From NCBI RefSeq assembly GCF_003363265.1, contig NZ_QRBF01000008.1, forward strand, positions 128,024 to 192,023: a stretch of 64,000 nt of DNA. The letters run 5' to 3'. A program made the translations under genes and the position numbers. Each line of letters starts with the position of its first letter. Position 1 is the first letter of the stretch. This document shows, piece by piece, positions 7,944-16,596 of the stretch. Under the pieces are notes generated by a model. It did no database searches and was not told the origin of the DNA. It worked only from the letters and a program-made list of their open reading frames with translations. This stretch comes from Dyella psychrodurans. Its GTDB lineage: Bacteria; Pseudomonadota; Gammaproteobacteria; Xanthomonadales; Rhodanobacteraceae.

Positions 7944-9272
7944 ATGTGGGGATACTACGTCGAATTGGCTGTGCGCAGCAGCCGACGGAGCAAGGCGCTG
8001 ACGACGCTGGTGATCGTATTGATCGCCGTAGGTGTGGCGACATCCATGATCTGTTATGCGGTCTTCCGCGCCACCACGGGAGACCCTATCCCTTCGCGAT
8101 CGTCCGAGCTTTACGTCCCCCAGATCGATAACTTCGGCCCCAGCAAGAACAATCAGGGCGAACCGCCCGTAGCGTTGAGCTACCTCGATGCTGTTGCGCT
8201 TTCGAAGGCGCATCAGGCGCCTCGGCTTACGTTGATCTATCCGACGAAATGGGGAGTGACGTCCGATAATCCTTTGGCGTCATCCATGTCCCTGGCCGGC
8301 GATGCGGTGACCGCTGATTTCTTCACGATGTTCGATACACCATTCCGCTTTGGTGGCGGCTGGTCCACTGATGACGACAACCGGCACGCATCCGTGGCTG
8401 TGATCAGCCAGCGTTTGAATCAAAGGCTATTCGGGGGGCGAAACAGCGTGGGACATGACATCCAGTTGGACGGGCATGCCTACCGTATCGTCGGCGTGCT
8501 GGATGACTGGAATCCACGCCCTCGATTCTTCGATGTCGCAAGCACCGGACCGCTCAGCGCATTCGATGACACGGGATACTTGTATATACCCTTCTCGCGT
8601 GCGGTGGATTTGAAAAAGGCCAGCGCGACCTACTACTGCAGCGCCAACGGAAGCGACCCGGACATTTCTGGCTGGGACAGCTTCCTGCGCAGTGAATGCG
8701 CTTGGATCAACGCATGGGTCGAGCTCCCGACCGCGTCTGATGTCGAACGCTATCGACAATATCTGCGCAACTATGCCGAGGAGCAGCAGCGCACAGGTCG
8801 CTTTGCCTGGCCTGCCAACACGCGTTTACGTGGATTGATGGATTGGTTGGCGGTGCAACGCGTCACACCCAAGGCATCGACCCTGTCGATGCTGGTCTCC
8901 TTCAGTTTCCTGGTTATTGCCATGGTGAACGTCGTGGGGCTGATGCTTGCCCGCTTCATGCGGCGCGCACCGGAAATCGGCGTGCGTCGCGCACTGGGTG
9001 CCTCGCGTTCGGCGATTTACCGCCAATTTCTGACAGAGGCGGCCACCATCGGCTTTGTGGGTGGCGTATGCGGCCTCGCGTTGACGTTGCTTGGCATGAG
9101 CGGCGTGGGCCTGTTCTTCGAGCCAAAGATCGCGCGTCTCGTGCACCTGGACGTTCCGCTGGTGATTCTGACGCTTTCGCTGGCCATTACGGCCTCCCTT
9201 GCTTCTGCCTTGTATCCGGCCTGGCGCGCCGCCAGAACGCTGCCTGCATGGCAGATCAAGATCAACGGATGA
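7944..9272 (+). CDS. MacB/FtsX-type ABC transporter permease
   Basis: 442-aa permease of the MacB-like type (periplasmic core domain plus FtsX domain). A first membrane helix (TTLVIVLIAVGVATSMICYAVF) is followed by a large periplasmic part (about residues 45-300) with the MacB_PCD-like segment PFRFGGGWSTDDDN..VAVISQRLNQRLFGG. Three C-terminal helices follow, with the FtsX coupling motif RAPEIGVRRALGASRSAIYRQF. I chose the ATG at 7944 because a GGGGG Shine-Dalgarno ends four bases before it and the reading starts with MWGYYVELAVRSSRR; the open frame begins earlier at 7881. The second permease follows after 10 bases. A partner ATPase and membrane-fusion protein are expected for this type but are not next to it. 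The substrate is unknown. Confidence 0.85.
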   Translation: MWGYYVELAVRSSRRSKALTTLVIVLIAVGVATSMICYAVFRATTGDPIPSRSSELYVPQIDNFGPSKNNQGEPPVALSYLDAVALSKAHQAPRLTLIYPTKWGVTSDNPLASSMSLAGDAVTADFFTMFDTPFRFGGGWSTDDDNRHASVAVISQRLNQRLFGGRNSVGHDIQLDGHAYRIVGVLDDWNPRPRFFDVASTGPLSAFDDTGYLYIPFSRAVDLKKASATYYCSANGSDPDISGWDSFLRSECAWINAWVELPTASDVERYRQYLRNYAEEQQRTGRFAWPANTRLRGLMDWLAVQRVTPKASTLSMLVSFSFLVIAMVNVVGLMLARFMRRAPEIGVRRALGASRSAIYRQFLTEAATIGFVGGVCGLALTLLGMSGVGLFFEPKIARLVHLDVPLVILTLSLAITASLASALYPAWRAARTLPAWQIKING

Positions 9273-9282
9273 GCGCGGCTCG

Positions 9283-10536
9283 ATGACATTCAAAAAGATC
9301 TCCATGCAAATTCGCCCGATCCTTGCCGCGCTTGGACGGCACAAGATGGCAACCGCGCTGATTGTTCTGCAGGTAGCGCTTACGCTGGCCGTGGCCAGCA
9401 ACGCCCTCTTTATCGCAGCCACGCGGGTGATGCACCTGTCTCGCCCAAGCGGTACTGACGAAGCCCATATCTTCGTCATCAGGAACGATTGGAAAAACGG
9501 CCAAACCCCCGTGCAAATTGATGCGAATATCCGCACGGACATCGCGGATTTACGAAAAGTACCTGGCGTACGCGATGCTTTTTCGAGCGAGGCGTTTCCG
9601 CTGGAGGGCGGCGGGGGCGTGCTGAGCCGTTTGAAGCTCAGGCCTGACCAAACGACACGCCCGAAGCTTTCGATCATCTACTTCACCGACGAGCATGCCA
9701 TCGACACGTTCGGCATTTCGTTGGTTGAAGGCCGTAATTTTCGCCGCGATGAAATTGCCGCACTGGGACGGTACGACAAAATCAGCGCTCCTGTCGTGAT
9801 CGTTACGCGCAGCCTTGCGAACAAGTTATTTCCCGATGGATCCGCCCTTGGCAAAACCGTTTATTTTGCGGACGGGCCGGCAGCCATCATCGGCATCGCC
9901 GACGCACTGCAAGGCCCCTACGCCGGCAGTACGACACGCTCCATCGACGAGGACAATGTGCTTTTCCCCGCACGCTTCGACGATACAGACGGCACGGTGT
10001 ATATCGTTCGCACCACGTCGACGGATATGGCGCCTGTGATCAAGGCGGCGCTCGGTGCCCTGTCAAAACGCGAAGACGTGAGGTTGATCGATCCCGCGGA
10101 TGGCGTGGTCACGCTTCCTCAGGCACGTGAGCGTGGTTATGCGACGGACCGCAGCGTGGCATCGCTGATGGCATTGGCCGCTGGATTGCTGTTACTGGCC
10201 ACCGCAGGCGGCATCGTAGGGCTGAGCAGCTTCTGGGTCAGCCAGCGCCGCAGGCAAATCGGCATCCGCCGCTCGCTTGGCGCAACGGCGGCAGACGTTC
10301 TGCACTACTTTCACGTGGAGAATTTCCTGATTGTCAGCGGCGGGATCGTGCTTGGATCGCTGCTTGCATTCCTGGCGAATCTCGCCCTGATGAACTTCTA
10401 CGAATTGCCGCGCTTGCCCTTGAGCGCCTTCATGTGGGGTCCGCTGCTTCTGTGGCTGCTTGGCCAGGCTGCCGTGCACGGCCCGGCACGATACGCCGCC
10501 AAGGTGCCGCCGATTGTGGCAATTCGCACGGAGTGA
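9283..10536 (+). CDS. Second MacB/FtsX-type ABC transporter permease
   Basis: 417-aa permease with the same plan as its upstream neighbour but diverged from it. An N-terminal helix (ATALIVLQVALTLAVASNALF) is followed by a periplasmic core with PLEGGGGVLSRL and VIVTRSLANKLFPDGSALGK, then C-terminal helices with the FtsX motif RRRQIGIRRSLGATAADVLHYF. The ATG at 9283 lies 10 bases after the stop of the first permease; the frame is open earlier but only through that gene. The two probably form a heterodimeric exporter or a mechanotransmission-type complex with an ATPase encoded elsewhere. The last helices end very near the C-terminus, so the protein seems complete. Confidence 0.85.
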   Translation: MTFKKISMQIRPILAALGRHKMATALIVLQVALTLAVASNALFIAATRVMHLSRPSGTDEAHIFVIRNDWKNGQTPVQIDANIRTDIADLRKVPGVRDAFSSEAFPLEGGGGVLSRLKLRPDQTTRPKLSIIYFTDEHAIDTFGISLVEGRNFRRDEIAALGRYDKISAPVVIVTRSLANKLFPDGSALGKTVYFADGPAAIIGIADALQGPYAGSTTRSIDEDNVLFPARFDDTDGTVYIVRTTSTDMAPVIKAALGALSKREDVRLIDPADGVVTLPQARERGYATDRSVASLMALAAGLLLLATAGGIVGLSSFWVSQRRRQIGIRRSLGATAADVLHYFHVENFLIVSGGIVLGSLLAFLANLALMNFYELPRLPLSAFMWGPLLLWLLGQAAVHGPARYAAKVPPIVAIRTE

Positions 10537-10588
10537 AATGGAAACCGCCCTTCTGCGCGAAGGGACAGGGCCACCGCTTGCGAACCGG

Positions 10589-10939
10589 TCAGATATAACC
10601 GGTGATCGCCGCGAGCAGTGCTTTTTTATCGAACGGCTTGGGCAGGTAAGTCATCCACGACGCCATCCCGTCCTCGGGCGGTTCAGCGCTTCCCGACATG
10701 ACGACCATCCGGCATTTAAGGCCGTCTTCGTGCATGGCCACGCCCATCTCGATACCGTTCATCCGGTCGTTCAGATCCAGATCGGTCAGAACGACGCCTA
10801 TATCCGCGCGCACCGACGCCACTTGCATGGCCTGCTCGGAGCTGTTGGCCGCCACGACTTCGTAGCCGGCATCTTCGAGCATGTACGCGGTGGTTTCGAG
10901 GACATCTCGGTTGTCCTCGACGAGCAGAACAGTCTTCAT
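10589..10939 (-). CDS. Single-domain response regulator (CheY-like receiver)
   Basis: 116-aa receiver domain without an output domain. The acidic pocket is at EDN (residues 8-10), the phospho-acceptor aspartate is in VVLTDLDLND near residue 52, the conserved Ser/Thr position is in VVMSGSA, and the lysine is in LPKPF near the end. The protein probably acts by protein-protein contacts or in a phosphorelay; no histidine kinase is encoded nearby. It is convergent with the permease pair, with 52 bases between stops. Confidence 0.9.
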   Translation of the reverse strand: MKTVLLVEDNRDVLETTAYMLEDAGYEVVAANSSEQAMQVASVRADIGVVLTDLDLNDRMNGIEMGVAMHEDGLKCRMVVMSGSAEPPEDGMASWMTYLPKPFDKKALLAAITGYI

Positions 10940-11317
10940 GCCATCCTCACTCGAAACAGGCCGATCCAGGCCATTTATGCAACGTTATTGAGCCGCAACC
11001 CAACGGAGTATGAACGCACTGCCAACGCACGATCTGCAAAACAGGCACCAGAGAAGCATTTGTGAAGCGCAGGTCAACGCTTGCTATCACGCTCGTAAAG
11101 AACGTTATTTTCCTTCACCTAACTGACCACATCGTGGAACGGTTAGTTCAATAACAAAGATCGAAAAAAGCGAGATTTCGGCTACGCCACACGAAAAGGC
11201 AGCGAGAACGCAGACGTTCTCGCTGTCCCGTTGGCGCAGCGGTACGCAGGAGACCTTGCTTCCTCCTCGCTATGCGAAGAGGAAGCAATGAGTCACCAAC
11301 ATCACGTCACAACGAAC
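10940..11317. other. Non-coding interval with two strong hairpins
   Basis: No supported gene. At 11200-11225 CAGCGAGAACG and CGTTCTCGCTG form an 11-bp stem with a CAGA loop. At 11256-11288 TTGCTTCCTC / GAGGAAGCAA plus an inner TCGC / GCGA form a long hairpin. Neither has a downstream T-run on either strand. They lie past the 3' end of the lipoprotein gene (minus strand), so they could be RNA 3'-end structures or part of a small RNA. Confidence 0.5.
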
Positions 11318-11551
11318 TTAGTGGCCTGCAGCAGTTGACGGTGAAGCTGGTGGAGTTTGAGCTGTGCCCGGTGCAGCAGGTGCAGGAGCGGGAGCCGGAG
11401 CAGCCGTAGCGGGTGCTGCCGGCGCGGCAGGCGCGGGGGCGCTTCCGCCGCCCGACGACGGCGGATTACCGCCGTTATCCGACGAGTTCTGGCAGCCACC
11501 AAGGGCCAGTCCGATGCAGGCGATTGCGATGCCAAGGGTCGTGCGATTCAT
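11318..11551 (-). CDS. Small Pro/Ala-rich lipoprotein
   Basis: 77-aa protein with a classic lipoprotein signal (MNRTTLGIAIACIGLALGGC), predicted lipidated cysteine at residue 20. The rest is low-complexity Ser/Gly, then Ala/Pro-rich sequence, suggesting an extended wall- or periplasm-spanning tail rather than a fold. AGGAGG lies six bases before the ATG at 11551, which decides the start; the frame is open further upstream to 11773 without other support. The function is unknown. The Ala/Pro tract will shift easily between related strains. Confidence 0.75.
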   Translation of the reverse strand: MNRTTLGIAIACIGLALGGCQNSSDNGGNPPSSGGGSAPAPAAPAAPATAAPAPAPAPAAPGTAQTPPASPSTAAGH

Positions 11552-11836
11552 GAAATTCCTCCTGACGTGAGAACCGATCTTTCGCGTCATGCCGACCAGG
11601 GTTTTGAGGTCGCCTGACTGGACGCCACGCGAGCTTGAACGGTGATGTACCTTCAGCGGCTCAAATACCCCAGCGCCATCCTCTTGTATGCAAGGCTTTG
11701 TGCAGTGCTTGTCAACGTTTCGTTCTTTTGAACTAACACAAGGCCACAGAGCGCCTGCCCCGCCATTGAACAAGCGGATAACTGAACGCCACCCGTCGCC
11801 AGTCCAACTTTCATAGACTTGCCGTTTGTGACAGCG
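11552..11836. other. Intergenic region, nothing recognised
   Basis: About 285 bases between the lipoprotein start and the 3' end of the osmoprotectant transporter gene. It should hold the lipoprotein promoter. No RNA gene, repeat or clear terminator was seen. Confidence 0.4.
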
Positions 11837-13318
11837 TTAATCGCGCGCCTCGATCCGCATGCCACGCGGAGTAAGCCACCGCTCTACTCCCTCGAACACG
11901 CCTTGCACGAGCAGCGCCAAAACGGCCGCAGGAACGGCGCCTTCAAGAATCAGGCCAATGTCGTCAAGGCGAATGCCGGTGACGATAGGCTGGCCGTAGC
12001 CGCCGGCGCCAATCAGCGCCCCCAAGGTCGCCGTACCCACATTGATGACCGCGGCGGTTTTTACGCCAGCGAGGATGGATCGCATGGCCATGGGCAGTTC
12101 CACCCGGCGCAGACGCACCCCACGCGGCAAGCCCAGAGCAGCCGCCGATTCGCGCAGATCTGGCGGAATGCCCACGAGACCCGCATACGTGTTACGCACG
12201 ATCGGCAGCAGGCTGTAGAGAAACAACGCGGCAATGGCGGGCCAGGTGCCAATACCGAAAAACGGAATCATGAAAACGAACATGGCCAGCGACGGGATGG
12301 TCTGAAGAACGCCGCTGGCGGCCATGATCACGTGCCCCAATCGTTTCGACCTTGCCGAAAACACACCCAGCGGAACGGCAAGAAGCACCGCCGCAATCAG
12401 CGATATCAGCACCAGCTTCAGATGCTCCAACGTGCGTTGCAGCAGCCGCGATGCCAATCCCGCTCCATCGACATCCGGCGGTACGCCGAGGAAATTCGCT
12501 GCAACCGCGGTTTCCTTTTCACCGTGCAGCTTGACCAAGGCATTCATGTGCCGCATCGCCTCTTCGTCGATGCGGCCGGAAAGTTTTTTCAGCACATCCA
12601 GGAACGCCGGAGCATCCTTCTCCAGCGCAAGCCGGTAGAGAAACACGGCTTCGTAATGGGGAAAGTAATGCTTGTCATCTTCGAGCACGCGCAGGTGGTA
12701 ATAGGGAATTTCGGCGTCGGTGCTGTAGAGATCGATCGCATCGATGACATGGCTGGCCAATGCGCGATAGGAAAGCGCGTGGTCCAACCCGCGCACCTGC
12801 ATTTGCGGCAACGCGTAGCGTTGTCGCAATCCCGGCCAACCGTCCGTGCGATCCATGAACTCGTTCGAGAATCCGAAGCGCAACGCCGGATGTTGCGCAA
12901 GATCGGATATCCGCGCGATACCCAGTTGCGATGCGCGATCTTCGGACATGCCTATCGCGTAGGTGTCGTCGAACCCGAGCGAATCGGTGATGCCGATGCC
13001 CAGCGGCCTGAGTGCGGCGCGCAAGGTCGGTATGTCCGCGTCAGGCGGCACGTTCTTGAGCAGCTCATGCGTGAGGGTGCCCGTGTACTCCGGATACGCA
13101 TCGATATCGCCATGCTCAAGCGCGCTCCACAGAATGCTGGTGCCGCCCAGTTCGCGCTGATGCGTCACGGGTATGTCGGCCTGCCGTGCCGCCAGGCGCG
13201 CTATTTCTCCCAAAATCACCGACTCGGTGAATTGCTTGGAGCCGATGCGAACAGGCGCGGCCGACAAACTGGTCGGCAGCAGCAGGCTCGCAAGCAACAT
13301 GGCGATCCATCGCTTCAT
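11837..13318 (-). CDS. Osmoprotectant-type ABC transporter: substrate-binding protein fused to permease
   Basis: 493-aa fusion. Residues 1-20 are a signal peptide (WIAMLLASLLLPTSLSA). Residues about 21-275 are an OpuAC/ProX-like binding domain (VRIGSKQFTESVILGEI, ELGGTSILWSALEHGDIDAYPEYTGTL). Residues about 290-490 are a BPD-type permease with several helices and the EAA-like loop ESAAALGLPRGVRLRRVELP. Glycine betaine, carnitine, choline or a similar quaternary amine is the likely substrate class; the exact one cannot be read. I set the start at the ATG at 13318 because it begins the signal peptide and overlaps the ATPase stop as ATGA; the frame is open to 13459. Full-length family members are often split into two genes, so the fusion is a notable form. 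Confidence 0.88.
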   Translation of the reverse strand: MKRWIAMLLASLLLPTSLSAAPVRIGSKQFTESVILGEIARLAARQADIPVTHQRELGGTSILWSALEHGDIDAYPEYTGTLTHELLKNVPPDADIPTLRAALRPLGIGITDSLGFDDTYAIGMSEDRASQLGIARISDLAQHPALRFGFSNEFMDRTDGWPGLRQRYALPQMQVRGLDHALSYRALASHVIDAIDLYSTDAEIPYYHLRVLEDDKHYFPHYEAVFLYRLALEKDAPAFLDVLKKLSGRIDEEAMRHMNALVKLHGEKETAVAANFLGVPPDVDGAGLASRLLQRTLEHLKLVLISLIAAVLLAVPLGVFSARSKRLGHVIMAASGVLQTIPSLAMFVFMIPFFGIGTWPAIAALFLYSLLPIVRNTYAGLVGIPPDLRESAAALGLPRGVRLRRVELPMAMRSILAGVKTAAVINVGTATLGALIGAGGYGQPIVTGIRLDDIGLILEGAVPAAVLALLVQGVFEGVERWLTPRGMRIEARD

Positions 13319-14085
13319 GGGGACGATTCCCGCAGCGTTCGCTGGGCCTCGACGAATTGCGTCACGAACGGTTCCGCCGGATGCCTGCGCAAATCCTCCA
13401 GCCGCCCGTCCTGCACCACCTTTCCATGGCGCATGAGCACGATACGATCGGCAAACCATGCCGCCTCGGCGATGTCGTGCGTCACCACGATCACGGTTTT
13501 GCCGAGCTGCTCGAAAATATGCTTGAGCTCGTCCTGCAGTTCGTGCCGAACGATCGGGTCGAGTGCACCGAGCGGCTCATCAAGCAGCAGGGCGTCCGGG
13601 TTGAGCATCAAGCCTCGCATCAGCGCCACGCGCTGGCGCTGGCCGCCGGAAAGTTCTGCCGGATAGCGCTGCAGAACGCCCTGCGGCAGATGCGTGAGCG
13701 CCGCAAGCTCCTCGGCGCGCTCGCGGATGCGCTCCCGACTCCATCCCAGGTGATGCGGCAGCAAGGCGAGATTTCCCAACGCGGTCAGATGCGGAAACAG
13801 GCCGCCGTCCTGGATCACGTAACCGACGCGCCGGCGCAATTCCAGCACCCGCCCATTCTCCAGCGGGCGACCATCCACCTTGACCTGTCCCTGATCCGGC
13901 CATTCCAGCCCCAGCAACAAGCGCAACAGCGTGGACTTGCCCGAACCGCTACTGCCAATCAGGGCGGTCGTGCTGCCTGCGGGGAAATTGAGCGATACCT
14001 CGTCCACTGCCATCACGCCGTCGTAGCGCTTGCTGACGTGGTCGAGTTCGAAGGCTTCCGGTGAGCCGTTGCTGGGGTTGGGCAT
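13315..14085 (-). CDS. Osmoprotectant-type ABC transporter ATPase
   Basis: 256-aa ATP-binding subunit with Walker A GSSGSGKST, Q-loop VIQDGGLFPHL, signature LSGGQRQR, Walker B ALLLDEPLGALDP and switch histidine VVTHD. There is no C-terminal CBS pair, so it is the short form compared with OpuCA/ProV. The stop overlaps the start of the binding-protein/permease fusion (ATGA), making a two-gene transporter operon. It is divergent from the FUSC gene across about 110 bases. Confidence 0.92.
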   Translation of the reverse strand: MPNPSNGSPEAFELDHVSKRYDGVMAVDEVSLNFPAGSTTALIGSSGSGKSTLLRLLLGLEWPDQGQVKVDGRPLENGRVLELRRRVGYVIQDGGLFPHLTALGNLALLPHHLGWSRERIRERAEELAALTHLPQGVLQRYPAELSGGQRQRVALMRGLMLNPDALLLDEPLGALDPIVRHELQDELKHIFEQLGKTVIVVTHDIAEAAWFADRIVLMRHGKVVQDGRLEDLRRHPAEPFVTQFVEAQRTLRESSP

Positions 14086-14197
14086 CCTGGGTTCGCGGCA
14101 GCAGCGATGATTTCAATCTATCTCATACCGAACGGCTGGCGCGGCAAACGCCCCGGAAAAGTGGCATGATGGTGCAACGCACAATACACGCCGGCCC

Positions 14198-16363
14198 ATG
14201 TTCTCCCGCTCTGCCATCGACCACTACTGGCGCCGCCTGCGAGGCTCCGACCGGTTCGCCGAATGCCTGCGCGTGCTGCTGGCATTGAGCGGAGTGATCG
14301 GCTATTGCCTGGTGACGCATCGGGAGTCGGCGATGATTTCGGCGATGCTGGGCATCATCGCCTGCGCGCTGGCGGAAACGGAAGATCATTGGCGCAGTCG
14401 CATCACCACCTTGCTGATCACCCTGCTCTGCTTTGCGAGCGTTGCGCATGCCGTGGAATGGCTGTTGCCGTATCCGCTGGCCTTCGCTTTGGCACTGCCG
14501 CTGATGACGTTCGCGCTGGTGATGCTCGGCGCAATCAGCGCGCGCTATGCGACGATTGCCGGCGGTACGCTGATCCTTGCCGTCTACACCATGATCGGTG
14601 CCGATCAGCCGCAGGGACCACTTCCGGACGCGTGGAGCGAGACGGGGCAGATGCTCGCAGGCGCAACTTGGTACGGTGTGTTGTCGCTGATCTGGAGCGT
14701 GCTGTCGCCACAGCTCGCCGTGCGTCATGCACTGGCCCGCGTATTCGATACGCTCGCCGATTACATGGAAAGCAAAGCCGCGCTGTTTACGCCCGTGCAC
14801 GGCGTCGATCGGGATGCCCTGTCGCTTACTCTGGCGATGCAGAACGAACGCGTGGTGGAGGCACTCAACGACACGCGCGCCGTGCTCATCGACCGCATAG
14901 GCATGCGCCGGCCGCGCGGCGCAACGGCGGCACGCCTGCAGCTTTACTTCATGGCACAGGACATCCACGAGCGAATCAGCTCGTCGCACTATCCGTACGC
15001 AGCCCTGGCCGAGGCGTTCTATCACAGCGACGTCTTGTTTCGCTGCGAGCACATGCTGCGGCTGCAGGCACAACAATGCCGGCGTCATGCAGAGGCCCTG
15101 CGCCTGCACACCGCGCATGCAAGCGAAACGGACGTGCGTGCCGCCCAAAAAGATTTGCGCGCTTCGATCGAAGCGCTTCGTCACGACTCGCCACGGCCGT
15201 CGGAGATCCTGCTCCGCTCGCTGGAAGCGCTGCTGCGCAATATATCGGCCATCCAGGCGCAGCTGGACAACGAGACGCCGCCCATCATGTCCGTGGAAAG
15301 CGAGGATCACGCGCTGCAAAACCCCGGTCCGCAATCGCTGCGCGAGGCGTGGGAACGCATCGTCATCCAGTTGACGCCGCGCTCGTCGCGCTTTCGACAT
15401 GCGCTTCGCCTTGCCATCGCCCTGATGGTCGGCTACACCGTGCTCCATCTGGTTCACCCGTTGCACGGCTACTGGATCCTGCTGACGACCTTGCTGATCT
15501 GCCAGCCCAGTTACGGCGCGACCCGTCTGCGTATGCTGGAGCGGGTTGCGGGCACCCTCGTGGGCGTTGTGATTGGCTGGGCAACGCTGCGATTGTTGCC
15601 GACCGAGCCGTGGCAGTTGTCGCTGATCGTGCTGTCTGCCGTGGCGTTCTTCGCCGCGCGCCTGCGTCGTTACACGATGGCCACGGCTGCGATCACGCTG
15701 TTCGTGGTGCTGTGCTTCAATCAGGTTGGCAACGGCTACGAAGTGATGTGGCCGCGCTTGCTCGATACACTGATCGGCGCGGCCATCGCCGCGCTGTCGA
15801 TCTACCTGATCCTGCCCGACTGGCAAGGCCGCCAGCTCGATCAGGTACTGGCCAACACGGTACGCACCGATGCGCACTACCTGCAGCAGGTTATTGCGCA
15901 ATACATCCACGGCAAACGCGACGACCTTACCTATCGCATCGCGCGCCGCGACGCGCACAACGCCGATGCCGCCCTCAGCGGACTGCTCGCCAACATGCTT
16001 CGCGAGCCGGGCCGGCAGCGCCGCGGTAACGAGGATCTGCTGCGTTTTCTGACCATCGCGCACACGATGCTGGGTCACATTTCCGCGCTGGGCGCGCACC
16101 GCGAGACGATCGGCAATTCGCACGCGCGCGACACCGTAACGCTTGCCGGGAATCTGGCCGTCACCAAGCTTGAACACCTTGCCGACGCACTGGCGACCAA
16201 CACCGCCACCTCGCAACCCGACGGCGAAGCGGAACAAAGCATGGCACCTCCCTCCGACGGCCTCGAAAATGAGGCGGCGAGGCTGATCCTTGGTCAGCTG
16301 GCGTTGATCCTGGCCCATCGTGATCGCCTGGTTGCCGTGGTCCACGACATCCGTGCAGGTTGA
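14198..16363 (+). CDS. FUSC-family membrane protein (YccS/YhfK-like)
   Basis: 721-aa inner-membrane protein with two blocks of helices: an N-terminal set (about residues 20-175, e.g. FAECLRVLLALSGVIGYCLV and LIWSVLSPQLAV) and a C-terminal set (about residues 395-535, e.g. LRLAIALMVGYTVLHLVHP and RLLDTLIGAAIAALSIYL). A cytoplasmic helical region lies between them. This is the layout of the YccS/FUSC group, related to aromatic-acid efflux proteins. The substrate is unknown. It starts 112 bases from the divergent osmoprotectant operon. The open frame on the opposite strand over the whole gene is a shadow of its GC-rich codons. Confidence 0.85.
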   Translation: MFSRSAIDHYWRRLRGSDRFAECLRVLLALSGVIGYCLVTHRESAMISAMLGIIACALAETEDHWRSRITTLLITLLCFASVAHAVEWLLPYPLAFALALPLMTFALVMLGAISARYATIAGGTLILAVYTMIGADQPQGPLPDAWSETGQMLAGATWYGVLSLIWSVLSPQLAVRHALARVFDTLADYMESKAALFTPVHGVDRDALSLTLAMQNERVVEALNDTRAVLIDRIGMRRPRGATAARLQLYFMAQDIHERISSSHYPYAALAEAFYHSDVLFRCEHMLRLQAQQCRRHAEALRLHTAHASETDVRAAQKDLRASIEALRHDSPRPSEILLRSLEALLRNISAIQAQLDNETPPIMSVESEDHALQNPGPQSLREAWERIVIQLTPRSSRFRHALRLAIALMVGYTVLHLVHPLHGYWILLTTLLICQPSYGATRLRMLERVAGTLVGVVIGWATLRLLPTEPWQLSLIVLSAVAFFAARLRRYTMATAAITLFVVLCFNQVGNGYEVMWPRLLDTLIGAAIAALSIYLILPDWQGRQLDQVLANTVRTDAHYLQQVIAQYIHGKRDDLTYRIARRDAHNADAALSGLLANMLREPGRQRRGNEDLLRFLTIAHTMLGHISALGAHRETIGNSHARDTVTLAGNLAVTKLEHLADALATNTATSQPDGEAEQSMAPPSDGLENEAARLILGQLALILAHRDRLVAVVHDIRAG

Positions 16364-16477
16364 TCAATACCCCATTCGAGTGGGTCTGTTCACATGCCAC
16401 GCACCTTCTTGGAGCATTCTTCACGCACTAGACGAAAAGCTCGGATGCTCGGATAGTTACACCCATACAAACCCACA

Positions 16478-16589
16478 ACTCCGAGGCGTCCAGCCTAGGT
16501 TCCTTCGGGAATACGGCTTGGCGTCCGTGGCCCTCGGGCCACCAGGGTGAACGCGGAAACGCTCTCGCCTCCCGGCTTTGGAAAGGAGC
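16478..16589 (+). ncRNA. Molybdenum-cofactor (Moco) riboswitch
   Basis: The interval before moaA matches the Moco RNA motif as known upstream of enterobacterial moaA. It has a 5' strand CTCCGAGGCG, an inner hairpin closed by CCTTCGGG, the conserved GGCCACCAGGG segment at about 16537-16547, a GAACGCGGAAACG.. stem-loop, and the 3' block CGCCTCCCGGCTTTGGAAAGGAG. The 3' end includes the ribosome-binding sequence GGAAAGGAG just before the moaA ATG at 16597, so ligand-dependent pairing of CTCC with GGAG could block translation. It probably represses the cofactor operon when Moco (or tungsten cofactor) is plentiful. Confidence 0.88.
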
Positions 16590-16596
16590 AAAAACC

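Noticed and set aside
14123-16345. 740-residue open frame on the minus strand
   Set aside because: It lies opposite the FUSC gene, which has clear membrane segments. The antisense frame is rich in Gln, Arg and His and has no domain; GC-rich third positions keep it open.
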